A stretch of 64,000 nt of DNA from Catenulispora sp. EB89 (GTDB taxonomy: Bacteria > Actinomycetota > Actinomycetes > Streptomycetales > Catenulisporaceae): contig NZ_JBGCCU010000004.1 in assembly GCF_041261445.1 (NCBI RefSeq), forward strand, positions 186,001-250,000, given 5' to 3'. Each line of letters opens with the position of its first letter. Position 1 is the stretch's first letter. The translations under genes were made by a program, and so were the position numbers. The notes beneath the pieces were generated by a model. It saw only the letters and a program-made list of their open reading frames with translations, ran no database searches and had not been told where the DNA came from. Shown here piece by piece: positions 47,332-56,435 of this stretch.

Positions 47332-48984
47332 TCAGACCGCCAGCGCCCGCGCGGCGATCTTCTCGATCTCCAGACCGCGCGGCAGCGTCCCGAAGCTCCG
47401 GCCCCAGTCGCCGGCAAGCCGGGAGGCGACGAATGCGTCGGCGTTCTCCGTAGGCGCGTAGCGGAGCATCAGAGAGCCCTGCAGAAGCAACGCCATGCGC
47501 TCCACGAACCGACGCGCGCCGGCCTCGTCCACCGAGGACAGCTCGTCCTGGAGCTCCTTGAACGCCGCGTCGAAGCGCGCGTCGGTCCCGCGTGCCGCGC
47601 CGACCTCTGTGCAGAACGCGTCCCACACTCCGTCTTCCCTACCCAGAGCGCGCAGTACGTCCAATGCGTTGACGTTCCCAGAGCCTTCCCAGATGGAGTT
47701 CAGCGGCGCTTCCCTATAGAGCCGCGGCATACCGGACTCCTCGACGTAGCCGTTCCCACCGAGGCATTCCAGCGCCTCTGCCGCGAAGGGCGCACAGCGC
47801 TTGGTGACCCAGAACTTCGCCACGGCCAGGCCGATGCGGCGGAACTTCCGCGCCGACTCGTCGGAGCCGGCGTCCGTGGCCGCCGCGAGGTGCAGGGAGG
47901 TGAGCGTCGCCGCCTCGGACTCCAGCGCGAGGTCGGCCAGCACGTTGCGCATCAGCGGCTGGTCGGCGAGCAGCTTGCCGAACGCCATGCGGTGCCGCGT
48001 GTGGTGCACCGCCTCGGCGAGTGCCGCGCGCATCAGCGAGGCGGAGCCGGTGACGCAGTCCAGGCGGGTCATGGCGACCATCTCGATGATGGTGGCCACA
48101 CCGCGGCCCTCGTCGCCGAGGCGCCAGGCGCGGGTGTTGTGGAATTCGACCTCTGAGGAGGCGTTCGCGCGGTTGCCCAGCTTGTCCTTCAGGCGCTGCA
48201 GGCGGAAGGAGTTGCGGGTGCCGTCCGGGAGCACGCGCGGGATCACGAAGCACGACAGGCCGCCGGGGGCCTGGGCCAGGACCAGGAACACGTCGCACAT
48301 CGGCGCGGAGGTGAACCACTTGTGGCCGATCAGCGTGTACTCGCGGTCGGAGCCGGAGACCTGGGTGGCGCGGGTGGTGTTCGCACGGACGTCGGAGCCG
48401 CCCTGCTTCTCGGTCATACCCATCCCGGCCAGGCAGCCGGCCTTGGTGGCGGGGTCGCGCAGGCCGAAGTCGTAGCTCGTGGACGCCAGGCGCGGGGTCC
48501 ACTCCGCGGCCAGCATCGGGTCGGCGGCCAGCGCCGGGACCGCCGCGTAGGTCATCGAGACCGGGCACAGGTGGCCGCCCTCGGTCTGGCCCCAGACCAG
48601 CATCTTGGCGGCGCGGGCGGTGTGCCGCAGGGTGCCGGCGTCCTCCAGCCAGGGCGCGGCGGCGATGCCGTGGCGCACGGCGACGGTCATCAGCTCGTGC
48701 CAGGCCGGGTGGAACTCGACCTCGTCGATGCGGCGGCCGTAGCGGTCGTGGGTCCGCAGGATCGGGTGGTTCGCCTCCGCCAGACGTCCCCATTCGCGGG
48801 CCTCGAAGGAGCCGGCCAGTGCTCCGAGCCCGGTCAGCTCGGTGTCGGTCGCCGAACCGCTGCCGAACAGCCGCGCCACGGCCGCGACGAGCGCCGGGTC
48901 GGCGGTGTAGGCGTTGTACCCGGCCAGCGGCGGAACCTGGTTCAGGGGCTCGTCGGCGGGGCCGACGAGGGTGCCTTCGGGCAT
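47332..48984 (-). CDS. AidB-like acyl-CoA dehydrogenase
   Basis: The 550-residue protein has the FAD-linked dehydrogenase layout with GCLAGMGMTEKQGGSDVRAN, GHKWFTSAPMCDVFLVLAQ and CLGGNGYVEESGMPRLYREA. The extended N-terminus (PPLAGYNAYTADPALVAAV) and length mark the AidB subgroup, linked in E. coli to the alkylation-damage response. Substrate is not known. ATG at 48984 has GGAG upstream. It converges on the small GNAT gene and is divergent from the BrkB-type gene. Confidence 0.92.
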   Translation of the reverse strand: MPEGTLVGPADEPLNQVPPLAGYNAYTADPALVAAVARLFGSGSATDTELTGLGALAGSFEAREWGRLAEANHPILRTHDRYGRRIDEVEFHPAWHELMTVAVRHGIAAAPWLEDAGTLRHTARAAKMLVWGQTEGGHLCPVSMTYAAVPALAADPMLAAEWTPRLASTSYDFGLRDPATKAGCLAGMGMTEKQGGSDVRANTTRATQVSGSDREYTLIGHKWFTSAPMCDVFLVLAQAPGGLSCFVIPRVLPDGTRNSFRLQRLKDKLGNRANASSEVEFHNTRAWRLGDEGRGVATIIEMVAMTRLDCVTGSASLMRAALAEAVHHTRHRMAFGKLLADQPLMRNVLADLALESEAATLTSLHLAAATDAGSDESARKFRRIGLAVAKFWVTKRCAPFAAEALECLGGNGYVEESGMPRLYREAPLNSIWEGSGNVNALDVLRALGREDGVWDAFCTEVGAARGTDARFDAAFKELQDELSSVDEAGARRFVERMALLLQGSLMLRYAPTENADAFVASRLAGDWGRSFGTLPRGLEIEKIAARALAV

Positions 48985-49137
48985 GAGCCGGTCATCTCCG
49001 TTTCGGCGTGATGCTGGTACTGCGTCGTGCTGCCGTTAACGTAGTACCCGATCCTAGTGTTCGCTACCCGTTAGTAACAACGACCCGATTGTCCGTTGAC
49101 CTTTGTGAACCTCCCAGTCGGACCCGAGGACCCGCGC

Positions 49138-50220
49138 ATGCGCCCAGTGCTCGACCTGCCCGCCGGCTCCGGCGCCACCCCCGACCCCGGCACCCTCGTG
49201 CCGGCGCCCCGGGAGCAGCCGGACCTGCCGGAGCACGCCGAACCGCACCTTCACCTGGGGCCGCGCGAGCGCTTCCGCGCGCAGGCACAGAACTGGTGGC
49301 GCGTCACTAAGATCACCTTCTCCATCTGCATGCGCTACCGCATCACCGGCCTGGCGGCCGAGGCGGCGTTCTTCGCGCTGCTGTCGCTGCCGCCCCTGGT
49401 GATCGGGCTGGCCGGCACCCTGGGCTACCTGAACGGCTGGATCGGCGCCGCGCGGATCGCCCAGATCAAGCACAACATCCTCGGCGCCGCCGGCACGATG
49501 CTGTCCCAACCCGGCATCCTGAAGCTCGACGGGCTGCTGACGAACCTGCTCGCCAACGGGCACCCCGAGTTCATCTCCATAGGGTTCGTGCTGGCGCTGT
49601 GGGCCGGATCGCGCGCCATGAACGTTTACGTGGACACCATCACGATCGCCTACGGCCTGTCGGGCCGCCGCGGGATAGTGCGCACCCGCCTGCTGGCGTT
49701 CGGGATGTACATGCTGGGCCTGCTCCTGGGCTCGGTCGCGCTCCCGCTGCTGGTGCTCGGGCCGGACCTGCTGGTCAGCGCGTTCCCGCCGATCACCGGG
49801 CTGATCCACGCCGTGTACTGGCCGCTGATGCTCACGGTGCTGGCGGCGTTCCTCAACACCCTGTACCACCTGGCCGTGCCGGTGCGGACCCCGTGGTCGC
49901 AGGACCTGCCGGGCACAGTGCTGGCGCTGCTGTTGCTGATCGGCGGGTCGGCGCTGCTGCGGGACTGGGTCTCCAGCACCTTCGCCGACACCGACCCGAC
50001 CAATTCGCTGTATGGAGGGCTCGCCGCGGCCGTGGCGATCCTCGTCTGGCTGTACATGACGGCGCTGGCCGTACTGCTCGGGGCGGCGCTGAACGCGGCC
50101 GTGGAACAAGTGTGGCCCTCGCGGCGGTTGTGGCTTGCGAGGCTGGCACTGCGCCAGCGGGTTGCCGCTCAGAGGGACGTCGACACTCCCGGTCCGGAAG
50201 GGTTTCCTACGGACGACTGA
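49138..50220 (+). CDS. YihY/BrkB family membrane protein
   Basis: The family pattern is visible: ITGLAAEAAFFALLSLPPLV near the start of the membrane part, NVYVDTITIAYG and FLNTLYHLAVPV, then VWLYMTALAVLLGAALNA at the end. Six membrane helices span about residues 75-330 of 360. Members were once named RNase BN; no nuclease activity is expected. ATG at 49138 has GAGGA 7 bases upstream; TTG at 49096 and GTG at 49105 are open but without a site. Confidence 0.88.
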   Translation: MRPVLDLPAGSGATPDPGTLVPAPREQPDLPEHAEPHLHLGPRERFRAQAQNWWRVTKITFSICMRYRITGLAAEAAFFALLSLPPLVIGLAGTLGYLNGWIGAARIAQIKHNILGAAGTMLSQPGILKLDGLLTNLLANGHPEFISIGFVLALWAGSRAMNVYVDTITIAYGLSGRRGIVRTRLLAFGMYMLGLLLGSVALPLLVLGPDLLVSAFPPITGLIHAVYWPLMLTVLAAFLNTLYHLAVPVRTPWSQDLPGTVLALLLLIGGSALLRDWVSSTFADTDPTNSLYGGLAAAVAILVWLYMTALAVLLGAALNAAVEQVWPSRRLWLARLALRQRVAAQRDVDTPGPEGFPTDD

Positions 50221-50367
50221 GCTGGCAGAAAACCTTGCGACAACGCGTCGCAGCCGTACGTACCATGAAGCGATCTTCCGGGATTTCGGTAGATACCGGG
50301 ACAGGCGATGGACCTGGAACCCGGTCGACAAGAACCGGACAGAACAGTGAAAGCTGGGACAGCATAC

Positions 50368-50709
50368 GTGTCAACCGCAGCTCCGATGGGCTCACAGCGG
50401 CTCCGGGCGCTGGGCTGGACGGAGGGCCACGAGAAGGCCTTCGCGGTCCTGCAGGAAGCAGCCGGCGCCGACCTCATACCGGCGTTGGTCACGGAAGCCG
50501 GTGAAGGCGGATGTACGGCCGAATCCGGCACCGGCACGCTCAGAGCCACCTACGGCCCCAATCTGCTGCTCTCCATGGCAGCGGACCCTCTCCGACGACC
50601 CCTCACCGACGACTGGATCGCCGTCCGCCGCTGGCCGGACGGACGCGCCACCGCGGAGGCCATCCTGAGCCGCCGCGTGACCCTGATGCGCCAGGAACCC
50701 TCGCGCTAG
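50368..50709 (+). CDS. RsgA-like OB domain without the GTPase domain
   Basis: The about 113-residue protein reads like the N-terminal domain of the ribosome GTPase RsgA: LRALGWTEGHEKAFAVL, then a variable strand region and DDWIAVRRWPDGRATAEAIL followed by SRRVTLMRQ. The expected circularly permuted GTPase (NKxD, GxSGVGKS) is absent: a stop follows at 50709 and the next gene is unrelated. It may be a remnant or a stand-alone ribosome-binding protein. GTG at 50368 has GGGA 8 bases upstream; ATG at 50386 is an alternative. Similarity is by eye only. Confidence 0.6.
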   Translation: MSTAAPMGSQRLRALGWTEGHEKAFAVLQEAAGADLIPALVTEAGEGGCTAESGTGTLRATYGPNLLLSMAADPLRRPLTDDWIAVRRWPDGRATAEAILSRRVTLMRQEPSR

Positions 50710-50923
50710 CGCCGCGGCCTCACCGCGGAGCCCCGGACTCCTGGCGGACTTCCAGGACTTTTCCCCGCGCCATAGCGGACAATCCCTCCCTTACCAGACC
50801 GGACTTCCACCGGACTTCAACGTTCCGCGACGCCGCCGGAGCCTAAGGTAATCGCTTGCGCTGGGTATGCATTCCGTGACGTAGGGGTCACGGAGCCGGC
50901 GGAAGGCTTTGGGGGCGCGAGAT

Positions 50924-52438
50924 ATGGTGCGGCAGGCAGCGGCGAGCAGCACCGCGAGTACCGAGAGTGCCGGGAACACCGGAAACACCGGAAACTCCGA
51001 GGGTGCCGGGAGCGGCGGAAGTACCGGACGTGCCGGGAGCACCGACCTGGACCCGGCACGCGTCCCGGCGCTGATCCGGGAGAGCTTCACACTGGTGGCC
51101 GACTGCGCGGACCAGGTCCTGTCGCACTTCTACGCGCTGCTCTTCACCGAGGACCCGGCGCTGCGGGACATGTTCCCGCCGATGATGGACGCGCAGCGCG
51201 ACCGCCTGTTCCAGGCCCTGGTGCACATAGTCGGCCAGGCCGAGCACCCTGACGGCCTGGCCGACTATCTCAGGGACCTGGGCCGCGACCACCGCAAGTA
51301 CGGCGCGCGGCCGGAACACTACGACGTGGTCTGGCGGTGCCTCATATCAGCGTTGAAACGCTATGCGGGCACCGCGTGGACCCCGGACATGGACACCGCC
51401 TGGCTGGCGGCGTACCAGCTCGTCGCCGGGACGATGATCGAGGCCGCGGAACAGGACGCGAAGCTGACGCCGGCGTGGTGGAGCGCGCGGGTGGTCGGGC
51501 ATGAGCTGCGCACTCCGGACATCGCTGTCATCACGCTGGAGCCGGACGCGCCTTATGCGTTCCGCGCAGGGCAGTACTTATCGCTGGAGACACAGCGTTG
51601 GCCGCGGGTGTGGCGGCACTATTCGATCGCGAACGCCCCTCGGCACGACAACACTCTGACTTTGCACGTGCGCGCCATCCCCGCCGGGTGGGTGTCGACG
51701 GCGCTGGTGAACCACACGAAGGTCGGGGACGTCGTCCGGCTGGGCCCGCCGTCGGGGACGATGCTGTGCAACTCGCAGTCGATGCGGGACGTGCTGTGCA
51801 TCGCCGGGGGCACGGGACTGGCGCCGATCAAGGCGATGGTCGAGGACATGGCGACGTGGAACACGACACGGCAGGTGCGGCTGTTCTACGGGGCACGCCA
51901 TGACGACGAGCTGTACGACTTGGCAGAGCTCGAACTGCTGGCGTACCGGCGGCGCTGGCTGTCGGTGGTCTCGGCGGTGTCGCACGACCCGCGGTACCCC
52001 GGGGAGCGCGGGATGCTGCCCGACGTGGTGGCGCGCCATGGGGAGTTCTTCGAGCACTGGGCCGGGCACGACGTGTACGTGTCGGGGTCCGTGCCGATGG
52101 TGCGGGCGACGGTCGCGCGGCTGCAAGAGTTGAACATTCCGCTGGCGAGCATCCGGTTCGACGCGTACGGCGGGATGGACGGGCTGTGGCAGCCGGGGGC
52201 GGGGCAGGGCGTGCCGATGCCTCCGACGGCCCCGGTGGGGCCGGGGACGGGCGTGGAGGAGCCTCTGGATGCTGTGAGGCCGGAGGTTTCCGGGGCAGCC
52301 TCTGTCGGGTCCGCGGTGGGGTCCTGGGCGGGTTCGCGGAACGGGTGGCGGAAGGACGGCGGTTGGCGCGCCGGTGTGGCCGGGCAGGTGGGGACTGCGG
52401 AGACGCTGGACGAGTGGCTGCTTTCGCAGGCTTCTTAG
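50924..52438 (+). CDS. Globin-FAD/NAD oxidoreductase, flavohaemoprotein-like
   Basis: Residues about 45-170 are a globin with RKYGARPEHYDVVWRCLI; the His in the DHRKYG segment aligns with the proximal haem ligand of Hmp. The rest is an FNR-type reductase: WRHYSIANAPRHD (FAD), AGGTGLAPIKAMVED (NAD) and YVSGSVPMVRATVARL. Together they oxidise nitric oxide or reduce oxygen in relatives. A Ser/Thr/Gly-rich head (1-40) and a Gly/Pro-rich tail of 95 residues are extra to the usual 400-residue Hmp. ATG at 50924 is preferred over an in-frame TTG. Confidence 0.9.
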   Translation: MVRQAAASSTASTESAGNTGNTGNSEGAGSGGSTGRAGSTDLDPARVPALIRESFTLVADCADQVLSHFYALLFTEDPALRDMFPPMMDAQRDRLFQALVHIVGQAEHPDGLADYLRDLGRDHRKYGARPEHYDVVWRCLISALKRYAGTAWTPDMDTAWLAAYQLVAGTMIEAAEQDAKLTPAWWSARVVGHELRTPDIAVITLEPDAPYAFRAGQYLSLETQRWPRVWRHYSIANAPRHDNTLTLHVRAIPAGWVSTALVNHTKVGDVVRLGPPSGTMLCNSQSMRDVLCIAGGTGLAPIKAMVEDMATWNTTRQVRLFYGARHDDELYDLAELELLAYRRRWLSVVSAVSHDPRYPGERGMLPDVVARHGEFFEHWAGHDVYVSGSVPMVRATVARLQELNIPLASIRFDAYGGMDGLWQPGAGQGVPMPPTAPVGPGTGVEEPLDAVRPEVSGAASVGSAVGSWAGSRNGWRKDGGWRAGVAGQVGTAETLDEWLLSQAS

Positions 52439-52460
52439 GAGTCCGCTTTCCTTTGCCCGG

Positions 52461-52502
52461 CTGTACCTCTGAGTTGCCGTACCTCTATGCGGCTGTACCT
52501 CT
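52461..52502. repeat. Short CTGTACCTCT repeats
   Basis: CTGTACCTCT, CCGTACCTCT and CTGTACCTCT occur about 16 bases apart between the flavohaemoprotein and paaE ends. The role is unknown; duplication is likely. Confidence 0.7.
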
Positions 52503-52515
52503 ACGCAGCTATTCC

Positions 52516-53568
52516 CTATGCGTCGAAGTCAAGTTCCACCGCCGACGTCAAGGGCCGGGACTGGCACGCCAGGACGAACCCTTCCGCCTTCTCCTCCGGC
52601 TCCAGGGCGTAGTCGTGGGCCATCGCGACCTCGCCCTGGACGATCTTCGCGCGGCAGGTGCCGCAGACGCCGCCGGTGCAGGAGTAGGGCGTGTCGGGGC
52701 GGGCCTTGAGCAGGGCGGCGAGGACGGAGTCGTCGTCCTTCGACATGGCCAGCTGGGTGCGGCGGCCGCCGAGGGTGACGGTCACGTCGACGTCGCCCTC
52801 GTCCAGCACCTTGGCGGTCTCGGCGTAGGCGGCCGGCGGCGGGGCGTCCTCGGCGTGGAAGAGCTCGAAGTGCACGTGCCCGCGCGTCACCCCGCGCTCG
52901 GCCAGCACCTCCTTGGCGGTGTCGACCATCGCCATCGGCCCGCAGAGGTAGTAGTGCGCCTCAGGGCCCGGCGACGCCGCGGCCAGCAGCTCCGGCAGCC
53001 GCTCGGCGTCGATCCGCCCGGTCAGCAGCGCCGCCTCGCGCGGCTCGCGGGAGAGCACGTGCAGCACCATCAGCCGTTCGGCGTAGCGATCCTTGAGATC
53101 GGCGAGCTCCTCCAGGAACATGACAGTGGCGGCAGTCCGATTGCCGTAAATCAGAGTGAAGCGATCCCCGCGAGCCAACGCGACCTCGGCCATGGCCAAG
53201 ACCGGCGTCACCCCGCTCCCGGCGACGATACCGACGTGCTCAGGGCCCTCCTGCAAGACGAAACGCCCCGCCGGCGGCAGCACATCCACGAGGTCCCCGA
53301 CCCCGAGCTTGCCCGCCGCGATCTCCCCGAACCCCCCGGGCCCGAGCTCCTTGACCGCGATGCTCAGCGTCGCGGCCCCATCGCCCCACGGTGCGGCACA
53401 CAGCGAATAGGCCCGCCGAGCCTCGACCCCGCCGAGCTCCACCCGCACCGTCACATGCTGCCCCGGCACGAAGCGGAACCCGTCCCGCTCCCCCGCGGGC
53501 ACCTCGAACACGACGCGCACGGCGTCATCAGTGAGCCGGTCCAGGCCGACGACAGGAAGGAAGGTCAC
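52516..53568 (-). CDS. paaE: Phenylacetyl-CoA epoxidase reductase subunit PaaE
   Basis: The 350-residue FNR-ferredoxin fusion passes electrons from NADPH to the PaaA di-iron centre. FAD-site RRAYSLCAAP, NAD-site GIVAGSGVTPVLAMAE and the plant-type [2Fe-2S] loop YSCTGGVCGTCRAKIVQG with the fourth Cys in VLACQSRP are intact. GTG at 53568 gives the usual VTFLPV start; 95 earlier open codons belong to the paaD end. It closes the operon paaABCDE. Confidence 0.94.
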   Translation of the reverse strand: MTFLPVVGLDRLTDDAVRVVFEVPAGERDGFRFVPGQHVTVRVELGGVEARRAYSLCAAPWGDGAATLSIAVKELGPGGFGEIAAGKLGVGDLVDVLPPAGRFVLQEGPEHVGIVAGSGVTPVLAMAEVALARGDRFTLIYGNRTAATVMFLEELADLKDRYAERLMVLHVLSREPREAALLTGRIDAERLPELLAAASPGPEAHYYLCGPMAMVDTAKEVLAERGVTRGHVHFELFHAEDAPPPAAYAETAKVLDEGDVDVTVTLGGRRTQLAMSKDDDSVLAALLKARPDTPYSCTGGVCGTCRAKIVQGEVAMAHDYALEPEEKAEGFVLACQSRPLTSAVELDFDA

Positions 53569-53590
53569 AGCGCTCTCACAGGGGACTAGA

Positions 53591-54268
53591 TCACAGGGAC
53601 TTAATGGCCCCGAACGGCTCCCCGCACGCCCGACAGGCACGCAGGGACTGGCACGGGGTGCTGCCGAACGCGCTGATCTCGCGCGTGTCGGCACTGCCGC
53701 AGCGGGGGCAGGCGGGGGCGGCGGCGGCGGTTCGAGCTGCGGCCTGGGCTGCGCGATTTTGGAAGGGCGGGTGGGGGGCGGGGGAAGGAGAGACAGGACT
53801 GCTGCCAGCCGACGCGCGATCAGATGCGCCGCCGGACTCGACCGCGCGCCCATCGCCGACGCGCCCGATCGTCACGGCGACCGGACCGCCCGCGTGCCGT
53901 GCCGCGCCGGTCGGCGGGGCGATGCCGTGCTCGGCGAGCTTGCGGCGGCCGGCGGCGCTGATCCAGTCGGTGCTCCAGGGGGGTGACATCGCGGTGCGTG
54001 TGCGCACCTCGATCTCGGAGGCACCGGACTCGCGGAGGCGGTTCGCGACCGCTGTGCGGACGTCGGTAGCGATGACTTCGGTGGCCGGGCAGCCCACGAA
54101 CGTCGGGGTGATGCGCACCTCGACCGCGCCGTCGTCCGCGAGCGAGACGCCGCGGATGATGCCGAGGTCGCCGAGGGTCACCACCGGGAGTTCCGGGTCG
54201 GGGACCGCCGATGCGGCGGCTTCCAGCGCCGCCAGGTCGAGCGCCATGCGCTGCTCGACAATCGCCAT
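53591..54268 (-). CDS. paaD: PaaD, DUF59/zinc-ribbon component of the epoxidase system
   Basis: The N-terminal 95 residues are a DUF59 domain (SAVPDPELPVVTLGDLGI) as in iron-sulfur assembly proteins. A Pro/Ser/Ala linker leads to a four-Cys ribbon ending CPRCGSADTREI and RACRACGEPFGA. PaaD is needed for in vivo maturation of the complex. ATG at 54268 has GGAGG 8 bases upstream, better than GTG at 54277, where the site abuts the codon. At 225 residues it is longer than E. coli PaaD because of the linker. Confidence 0.9.
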   Translation of the reverse strand: MAIVEQRMALDLAALEAAASAVPDPELPVVTLGDLGIIRGVSLADDGAVEVRITPTFVGCPATEVIATDVRTAVANRLRESGASEIEVRTRTAMSPPWSTDWISAAGRRKLAEHGIAPPTGAARHAGGPVAVTIGRVGDGRAVESGGASDRASAGSSPVSPSPAPHPPFQNRAAQAAARTAAAAPACPRCGSADTREISAFGSTPCQSLRACRACGEPFGAIKSL

Positions 54269-54296
54269 CTTCGCCACCTCCGTCGTCTTCTCGCGT

Positions 54297-55076
54297 CTAC
54301 CAGCTAGCCCCGGGGTACTGCCGGTGCAGCGCCTGCATCTCGCCCAGCAGCAGCCCGAATCCCTCGCTGTGCCGTCCGGTGCGCCCGCCGTGCGGCTGCC
54401 AGCCGTCGGCCGGCATCGTCAGGGTCGCGGCTTCGACCACGCCGGCGACCGAGGCCTCCCACGCGGGCCGCAGCGTGCGCGGGTCGACCGCGACGCCGGA
54501 TTCCACCAGCGCGGAGGCGATCGGATCCGCGAAGAACAGTTCCGCCGTGTACGGCCAGAGCTGCTCCAGTCCGGTCTGCATGCGGCGGTGACTCTCCTCG
54601 GTTCCGTCGCCGAGGCGCAGCGTCCACTGCACGGCGTGGTCGCGGTGGTAGGCGACCTCCTTCACCGCCTTCGCCGCGAGCGCGGAGAGTTCCGGGTCCG
54701 TCGAATCGCACAGGGCCGCGTACAGCTCGCTCTGGTACGTCGCGAAGTACAGCTGCCGCGCGATGGTCGCCGCGAAGTCGCCGTTGGGCTGCTCCACCAG
54801 CAGCACGTTGCGGAACTCCCGCTCCGTGCGCAGGAACGCCAGGTCGTCCTCAGAACGCCCTGCGCCCTCTAGAGAGCCCGCATACGTGAGCAGCGTCCGC
54901 GCCTGTCCCAAGAGGTCCAGCGCGAGGTTCGCCAGGGCGACGTCCTCCTCCAGCTCCGGAGAATGCGCGCACCACTCCGACAGCCGGTGCGACAGGATCA
55001 GCGCGTCGTCGCCCAACTGGAGCGCGTACTGCGCAACCGGCGCAGAGGACTCAGAGGGCTCTGTAGAGGTAGTCAC
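54297..55076 (-). CDS. paaC: Phenylacetyl-CoA epoxidase structural subunit PaaC
   Basis: The 259-residue non-catalytic four-helix partner of PaaA. QLGDDALILSHRLSEWC, LALDLLGQARTLL and KEVAYHRDHAVQWTLRLGDG match the family. It starts with GTG 55076 inside the paaB stop (GTGA overlap). Its role is to hold PaaA active in the PaaAC heterotetramer. Confidence 0.94.
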   Translation of the reverse strand: MTTSTEPSESSAPVAQYALQLGDDALILSHRLSEWCAHSPELEEDVALANLALDLLGQARTLLTYAGSLEGAGRSEDDLAFLRTEREFRNVLLVEQPNGDFAATIARQLYFATYQSELYAALCDSTDPELSALAAKAVKEVAYHRDHAVQWTLRLGDGTEESHRRMQTGLEQLWPYTAELFFADPIASALVESGVAVDPRTLRPAWEASVAGVVEAATLTMPADGWQPHGGRTGRHSEGFGLLLGEMQALHRQYPGASW

Positions 55077-55357
55077 AGGTTCTTCACGCCTTCCGGAACC
55101 CGGTAGAACGTCGGATGCCGATAGACCTTGTCCGCAGCCGGGTCGAAGAAGGGCTCCTTCTCGTCCGGCGAGGAAGCGGAGATCGCAGCCGCCGGGGCGA
55201 CCCAAATGGAGACCCCCTCGCCGCGCCGCGTATAGAGATCTCGCGCATTGCGCAGCGCCATCTCCGCGTCCGAGGCGTGCACGCTCCCGACGTGCTGATG
55301 CGACAGCCCACGCCGCCCGCGGATGAAGACCTCCCACAGAGGCAGACCGCTACTCAC
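55073..55357 (-). CDS. paaB: Phenylacetyl-CoA epoxidase small subunit PaaB
   Basis: A 94-residue protein with [20 protein letters not shown] and [19 protein letters not shown], then a C-terminal [16 protein letters not shown]. PaaB bridges two PaaAC units. The start overlaps the paaA stop by 4 bases (ATGA) and its end overlaps paaC, so the three are coupled. Confidence 0.95.
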   Translation of the reverse strand: MSSGLPLWEVFIRGRRGLSHQHVGSVHASDAEMALRNARDLYTRRGEGVSIWVAPAAAISASSPDEKEPFFDPAADKVYRHPTFYRVPEGVKNL

Positions 55358-56313
55358 GCCGCCACGTCCCTCTCACTGTCACTGTGCTTGGCCGCATAGG
55401 CCATAGCCGCCTGCCGAACCCACTCGCCGTCCTCGTGCGCCTGCACCCGCGCCGCGACGCGCTGCCGGTTGCACGGCCCGTTGCCGGCCAGGATCTCCTG
55501 GAACTCCGTCCAGTCGATCACGCCGAAGTCGTAGTGCCCCCGCTCCTCGTTCCACCGCAGGTCCGGGTCCGGGATGGTGAGCCCCAGCGCCTCGGCCTGC
55601 GGGACGCTGATGTCGACGAAGCGCTGCCGCAGGTCGTCGTTGGAGTGCCGCTTGATGCGCCAGGCCATGGACTGCGCGGAGTGCGAGGACTCGGCGTCCG
55701 GCGGGCCGAACATCATCAGCGACGGCCACCACCAGCGGTCCAGCGCGTCCTGCGCCATGGCGTGCTGCTCGGGCGTGCCGTGCGCCAGGTCGTTGAGCAG
55801 CTCGAAGCCCTGCCGCTGGTGGAAGGACTCCTCCTTGCAGATGCGCACCATGGCCCGCGCGTAGGGACCGTAGGAGCAGCGCTGGAGCGGGATCTGGTTG
55901 ATGATCGCCGCGCCGTCCACCAGCCAGCCGACGGCGCCGATGTCGGCCCAGGTCAGCGTGGGGTAGTTGAAGATCGAGGAGTACTTCTGACGCCCGTTGT
56001 GCAGCGCGTCGAGCAGGTCGGCGCGGTCCACGCCGAGCGTCTCGGCGGCCGCGTAGAGGTAGAGCCCGTGCCCGGCCTCGTCCTGCACCTTCGCCAGCAG
56101 GATCGCCTTGCGCCGCAGCGAGGGGGCGCGCGTGATCCAGTTGCCCTCCGGCTGCATCCCGATGATCTCGGAGTGCGCGTGCTGCGCGATCTGGCGCACG
56201 AGCGTCTTGCGGTACGCCTCCGGCATCCAGTCCCGCGGCTCGATCCGCTCGTCGGCGGCGATCAGCCCGTCGAAGCGCTCCTGCAGCGCCGACGTGTCCA
56301 GCGGCTCCGTCAC
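55354..56313 (-). CDS. paaA: Phenylacetyl-CoA epoxidase catalytic subunit PaaA
   Basis: PaaA inserts one oxygen into the ring of phenylacetyl-CoA to give the 1,2-epoxide. In about 319 residues the two metal motifs are seen: [13 protein letters not shown] (ExxH) and [17 protein letters not shown] (ExxH), with [18 protein letters not shown] near the end. GTG at 56313 has GAGAGG 8 bases upstream, so it is preferred to GTG at 56322, where the site touches the codon. First gene of the operon, with a promoter and palindromic operator just upstream. Confidence 0.95.
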   Translation of the reverse strand: MTEPLDTSALQERFDGLIAADERIEPRDWMPEAYRKTLVRQIAQHAHSEIIGMQPEGNWITRAPSLRRKAILLAKVQDEAGHGLYLYAAAETLGVDRADLLDALHNGRQKYSSIFNYPTLTWADIGAVGWLVDGAAIINQIPLQRCSYGPYARAMVRICKEESFHQRQGFELLNDLAHGTPEQHAMAQDALDRWWWPSLMMFGPPDAESSHSAQSMAWRIKRHSNDDLRQRFVDISVPQAEALGLTIPDPDLRWNEERGHYDFGVIDWTEFQEILAGNGPCNRQRVAARVQAHEDGEWVRQAAMAYAAKHSDSERDVAA

Positions 56314-56332
56314 GGCATCCACCTCTCAACCG

Positions 56333-56346
56333 ACCGAACGTTCGGT
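56333..56346. promoter_or_regulatory. PaaR-type operator
   Basis: ACCGAACGTTCGGT is a perfect 14-bp palindrome. Its core ACCGNNCGNNCGGT is identical to the site recalled for the TetR-family repressor PaaR of Corynebacterium. It overlaps the predicted transcription start of paaA, so binding would block the operon until phenylacetyl-CoA appears. No paaR gene is in the window. Confidence 0.72.
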
Positions 56347-56349
56347 TCC

Positions 56350-56379
56350 ATGGTCCCGCCGGGATGGCGGCGGTGTCAA
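56350..56379 (-). promoter_or_regulatory. paaA promoter
   Basis: On the minus strand TTGACA (56379-56374), a perfect consensus, is followed after 18 bases by GACCAT (56355-56350). The start would be near 56343, inside the palindromic operator. Confidence 0.65.
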
Positions 56380-56435
56380 CAAGGAGACGGCGAAATCATC
56401 GGGAACGCCGCACGTCCCGCTGTGATGATGGGCCC

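Noticed and set aside
50710-50923. GTPase half of RsgA lost by frameshift
   Set aside because: No G-domain motifs occur in any frame downstream before the flavohaemoprotein gene, so a simple frameshift does not explain the short protein.
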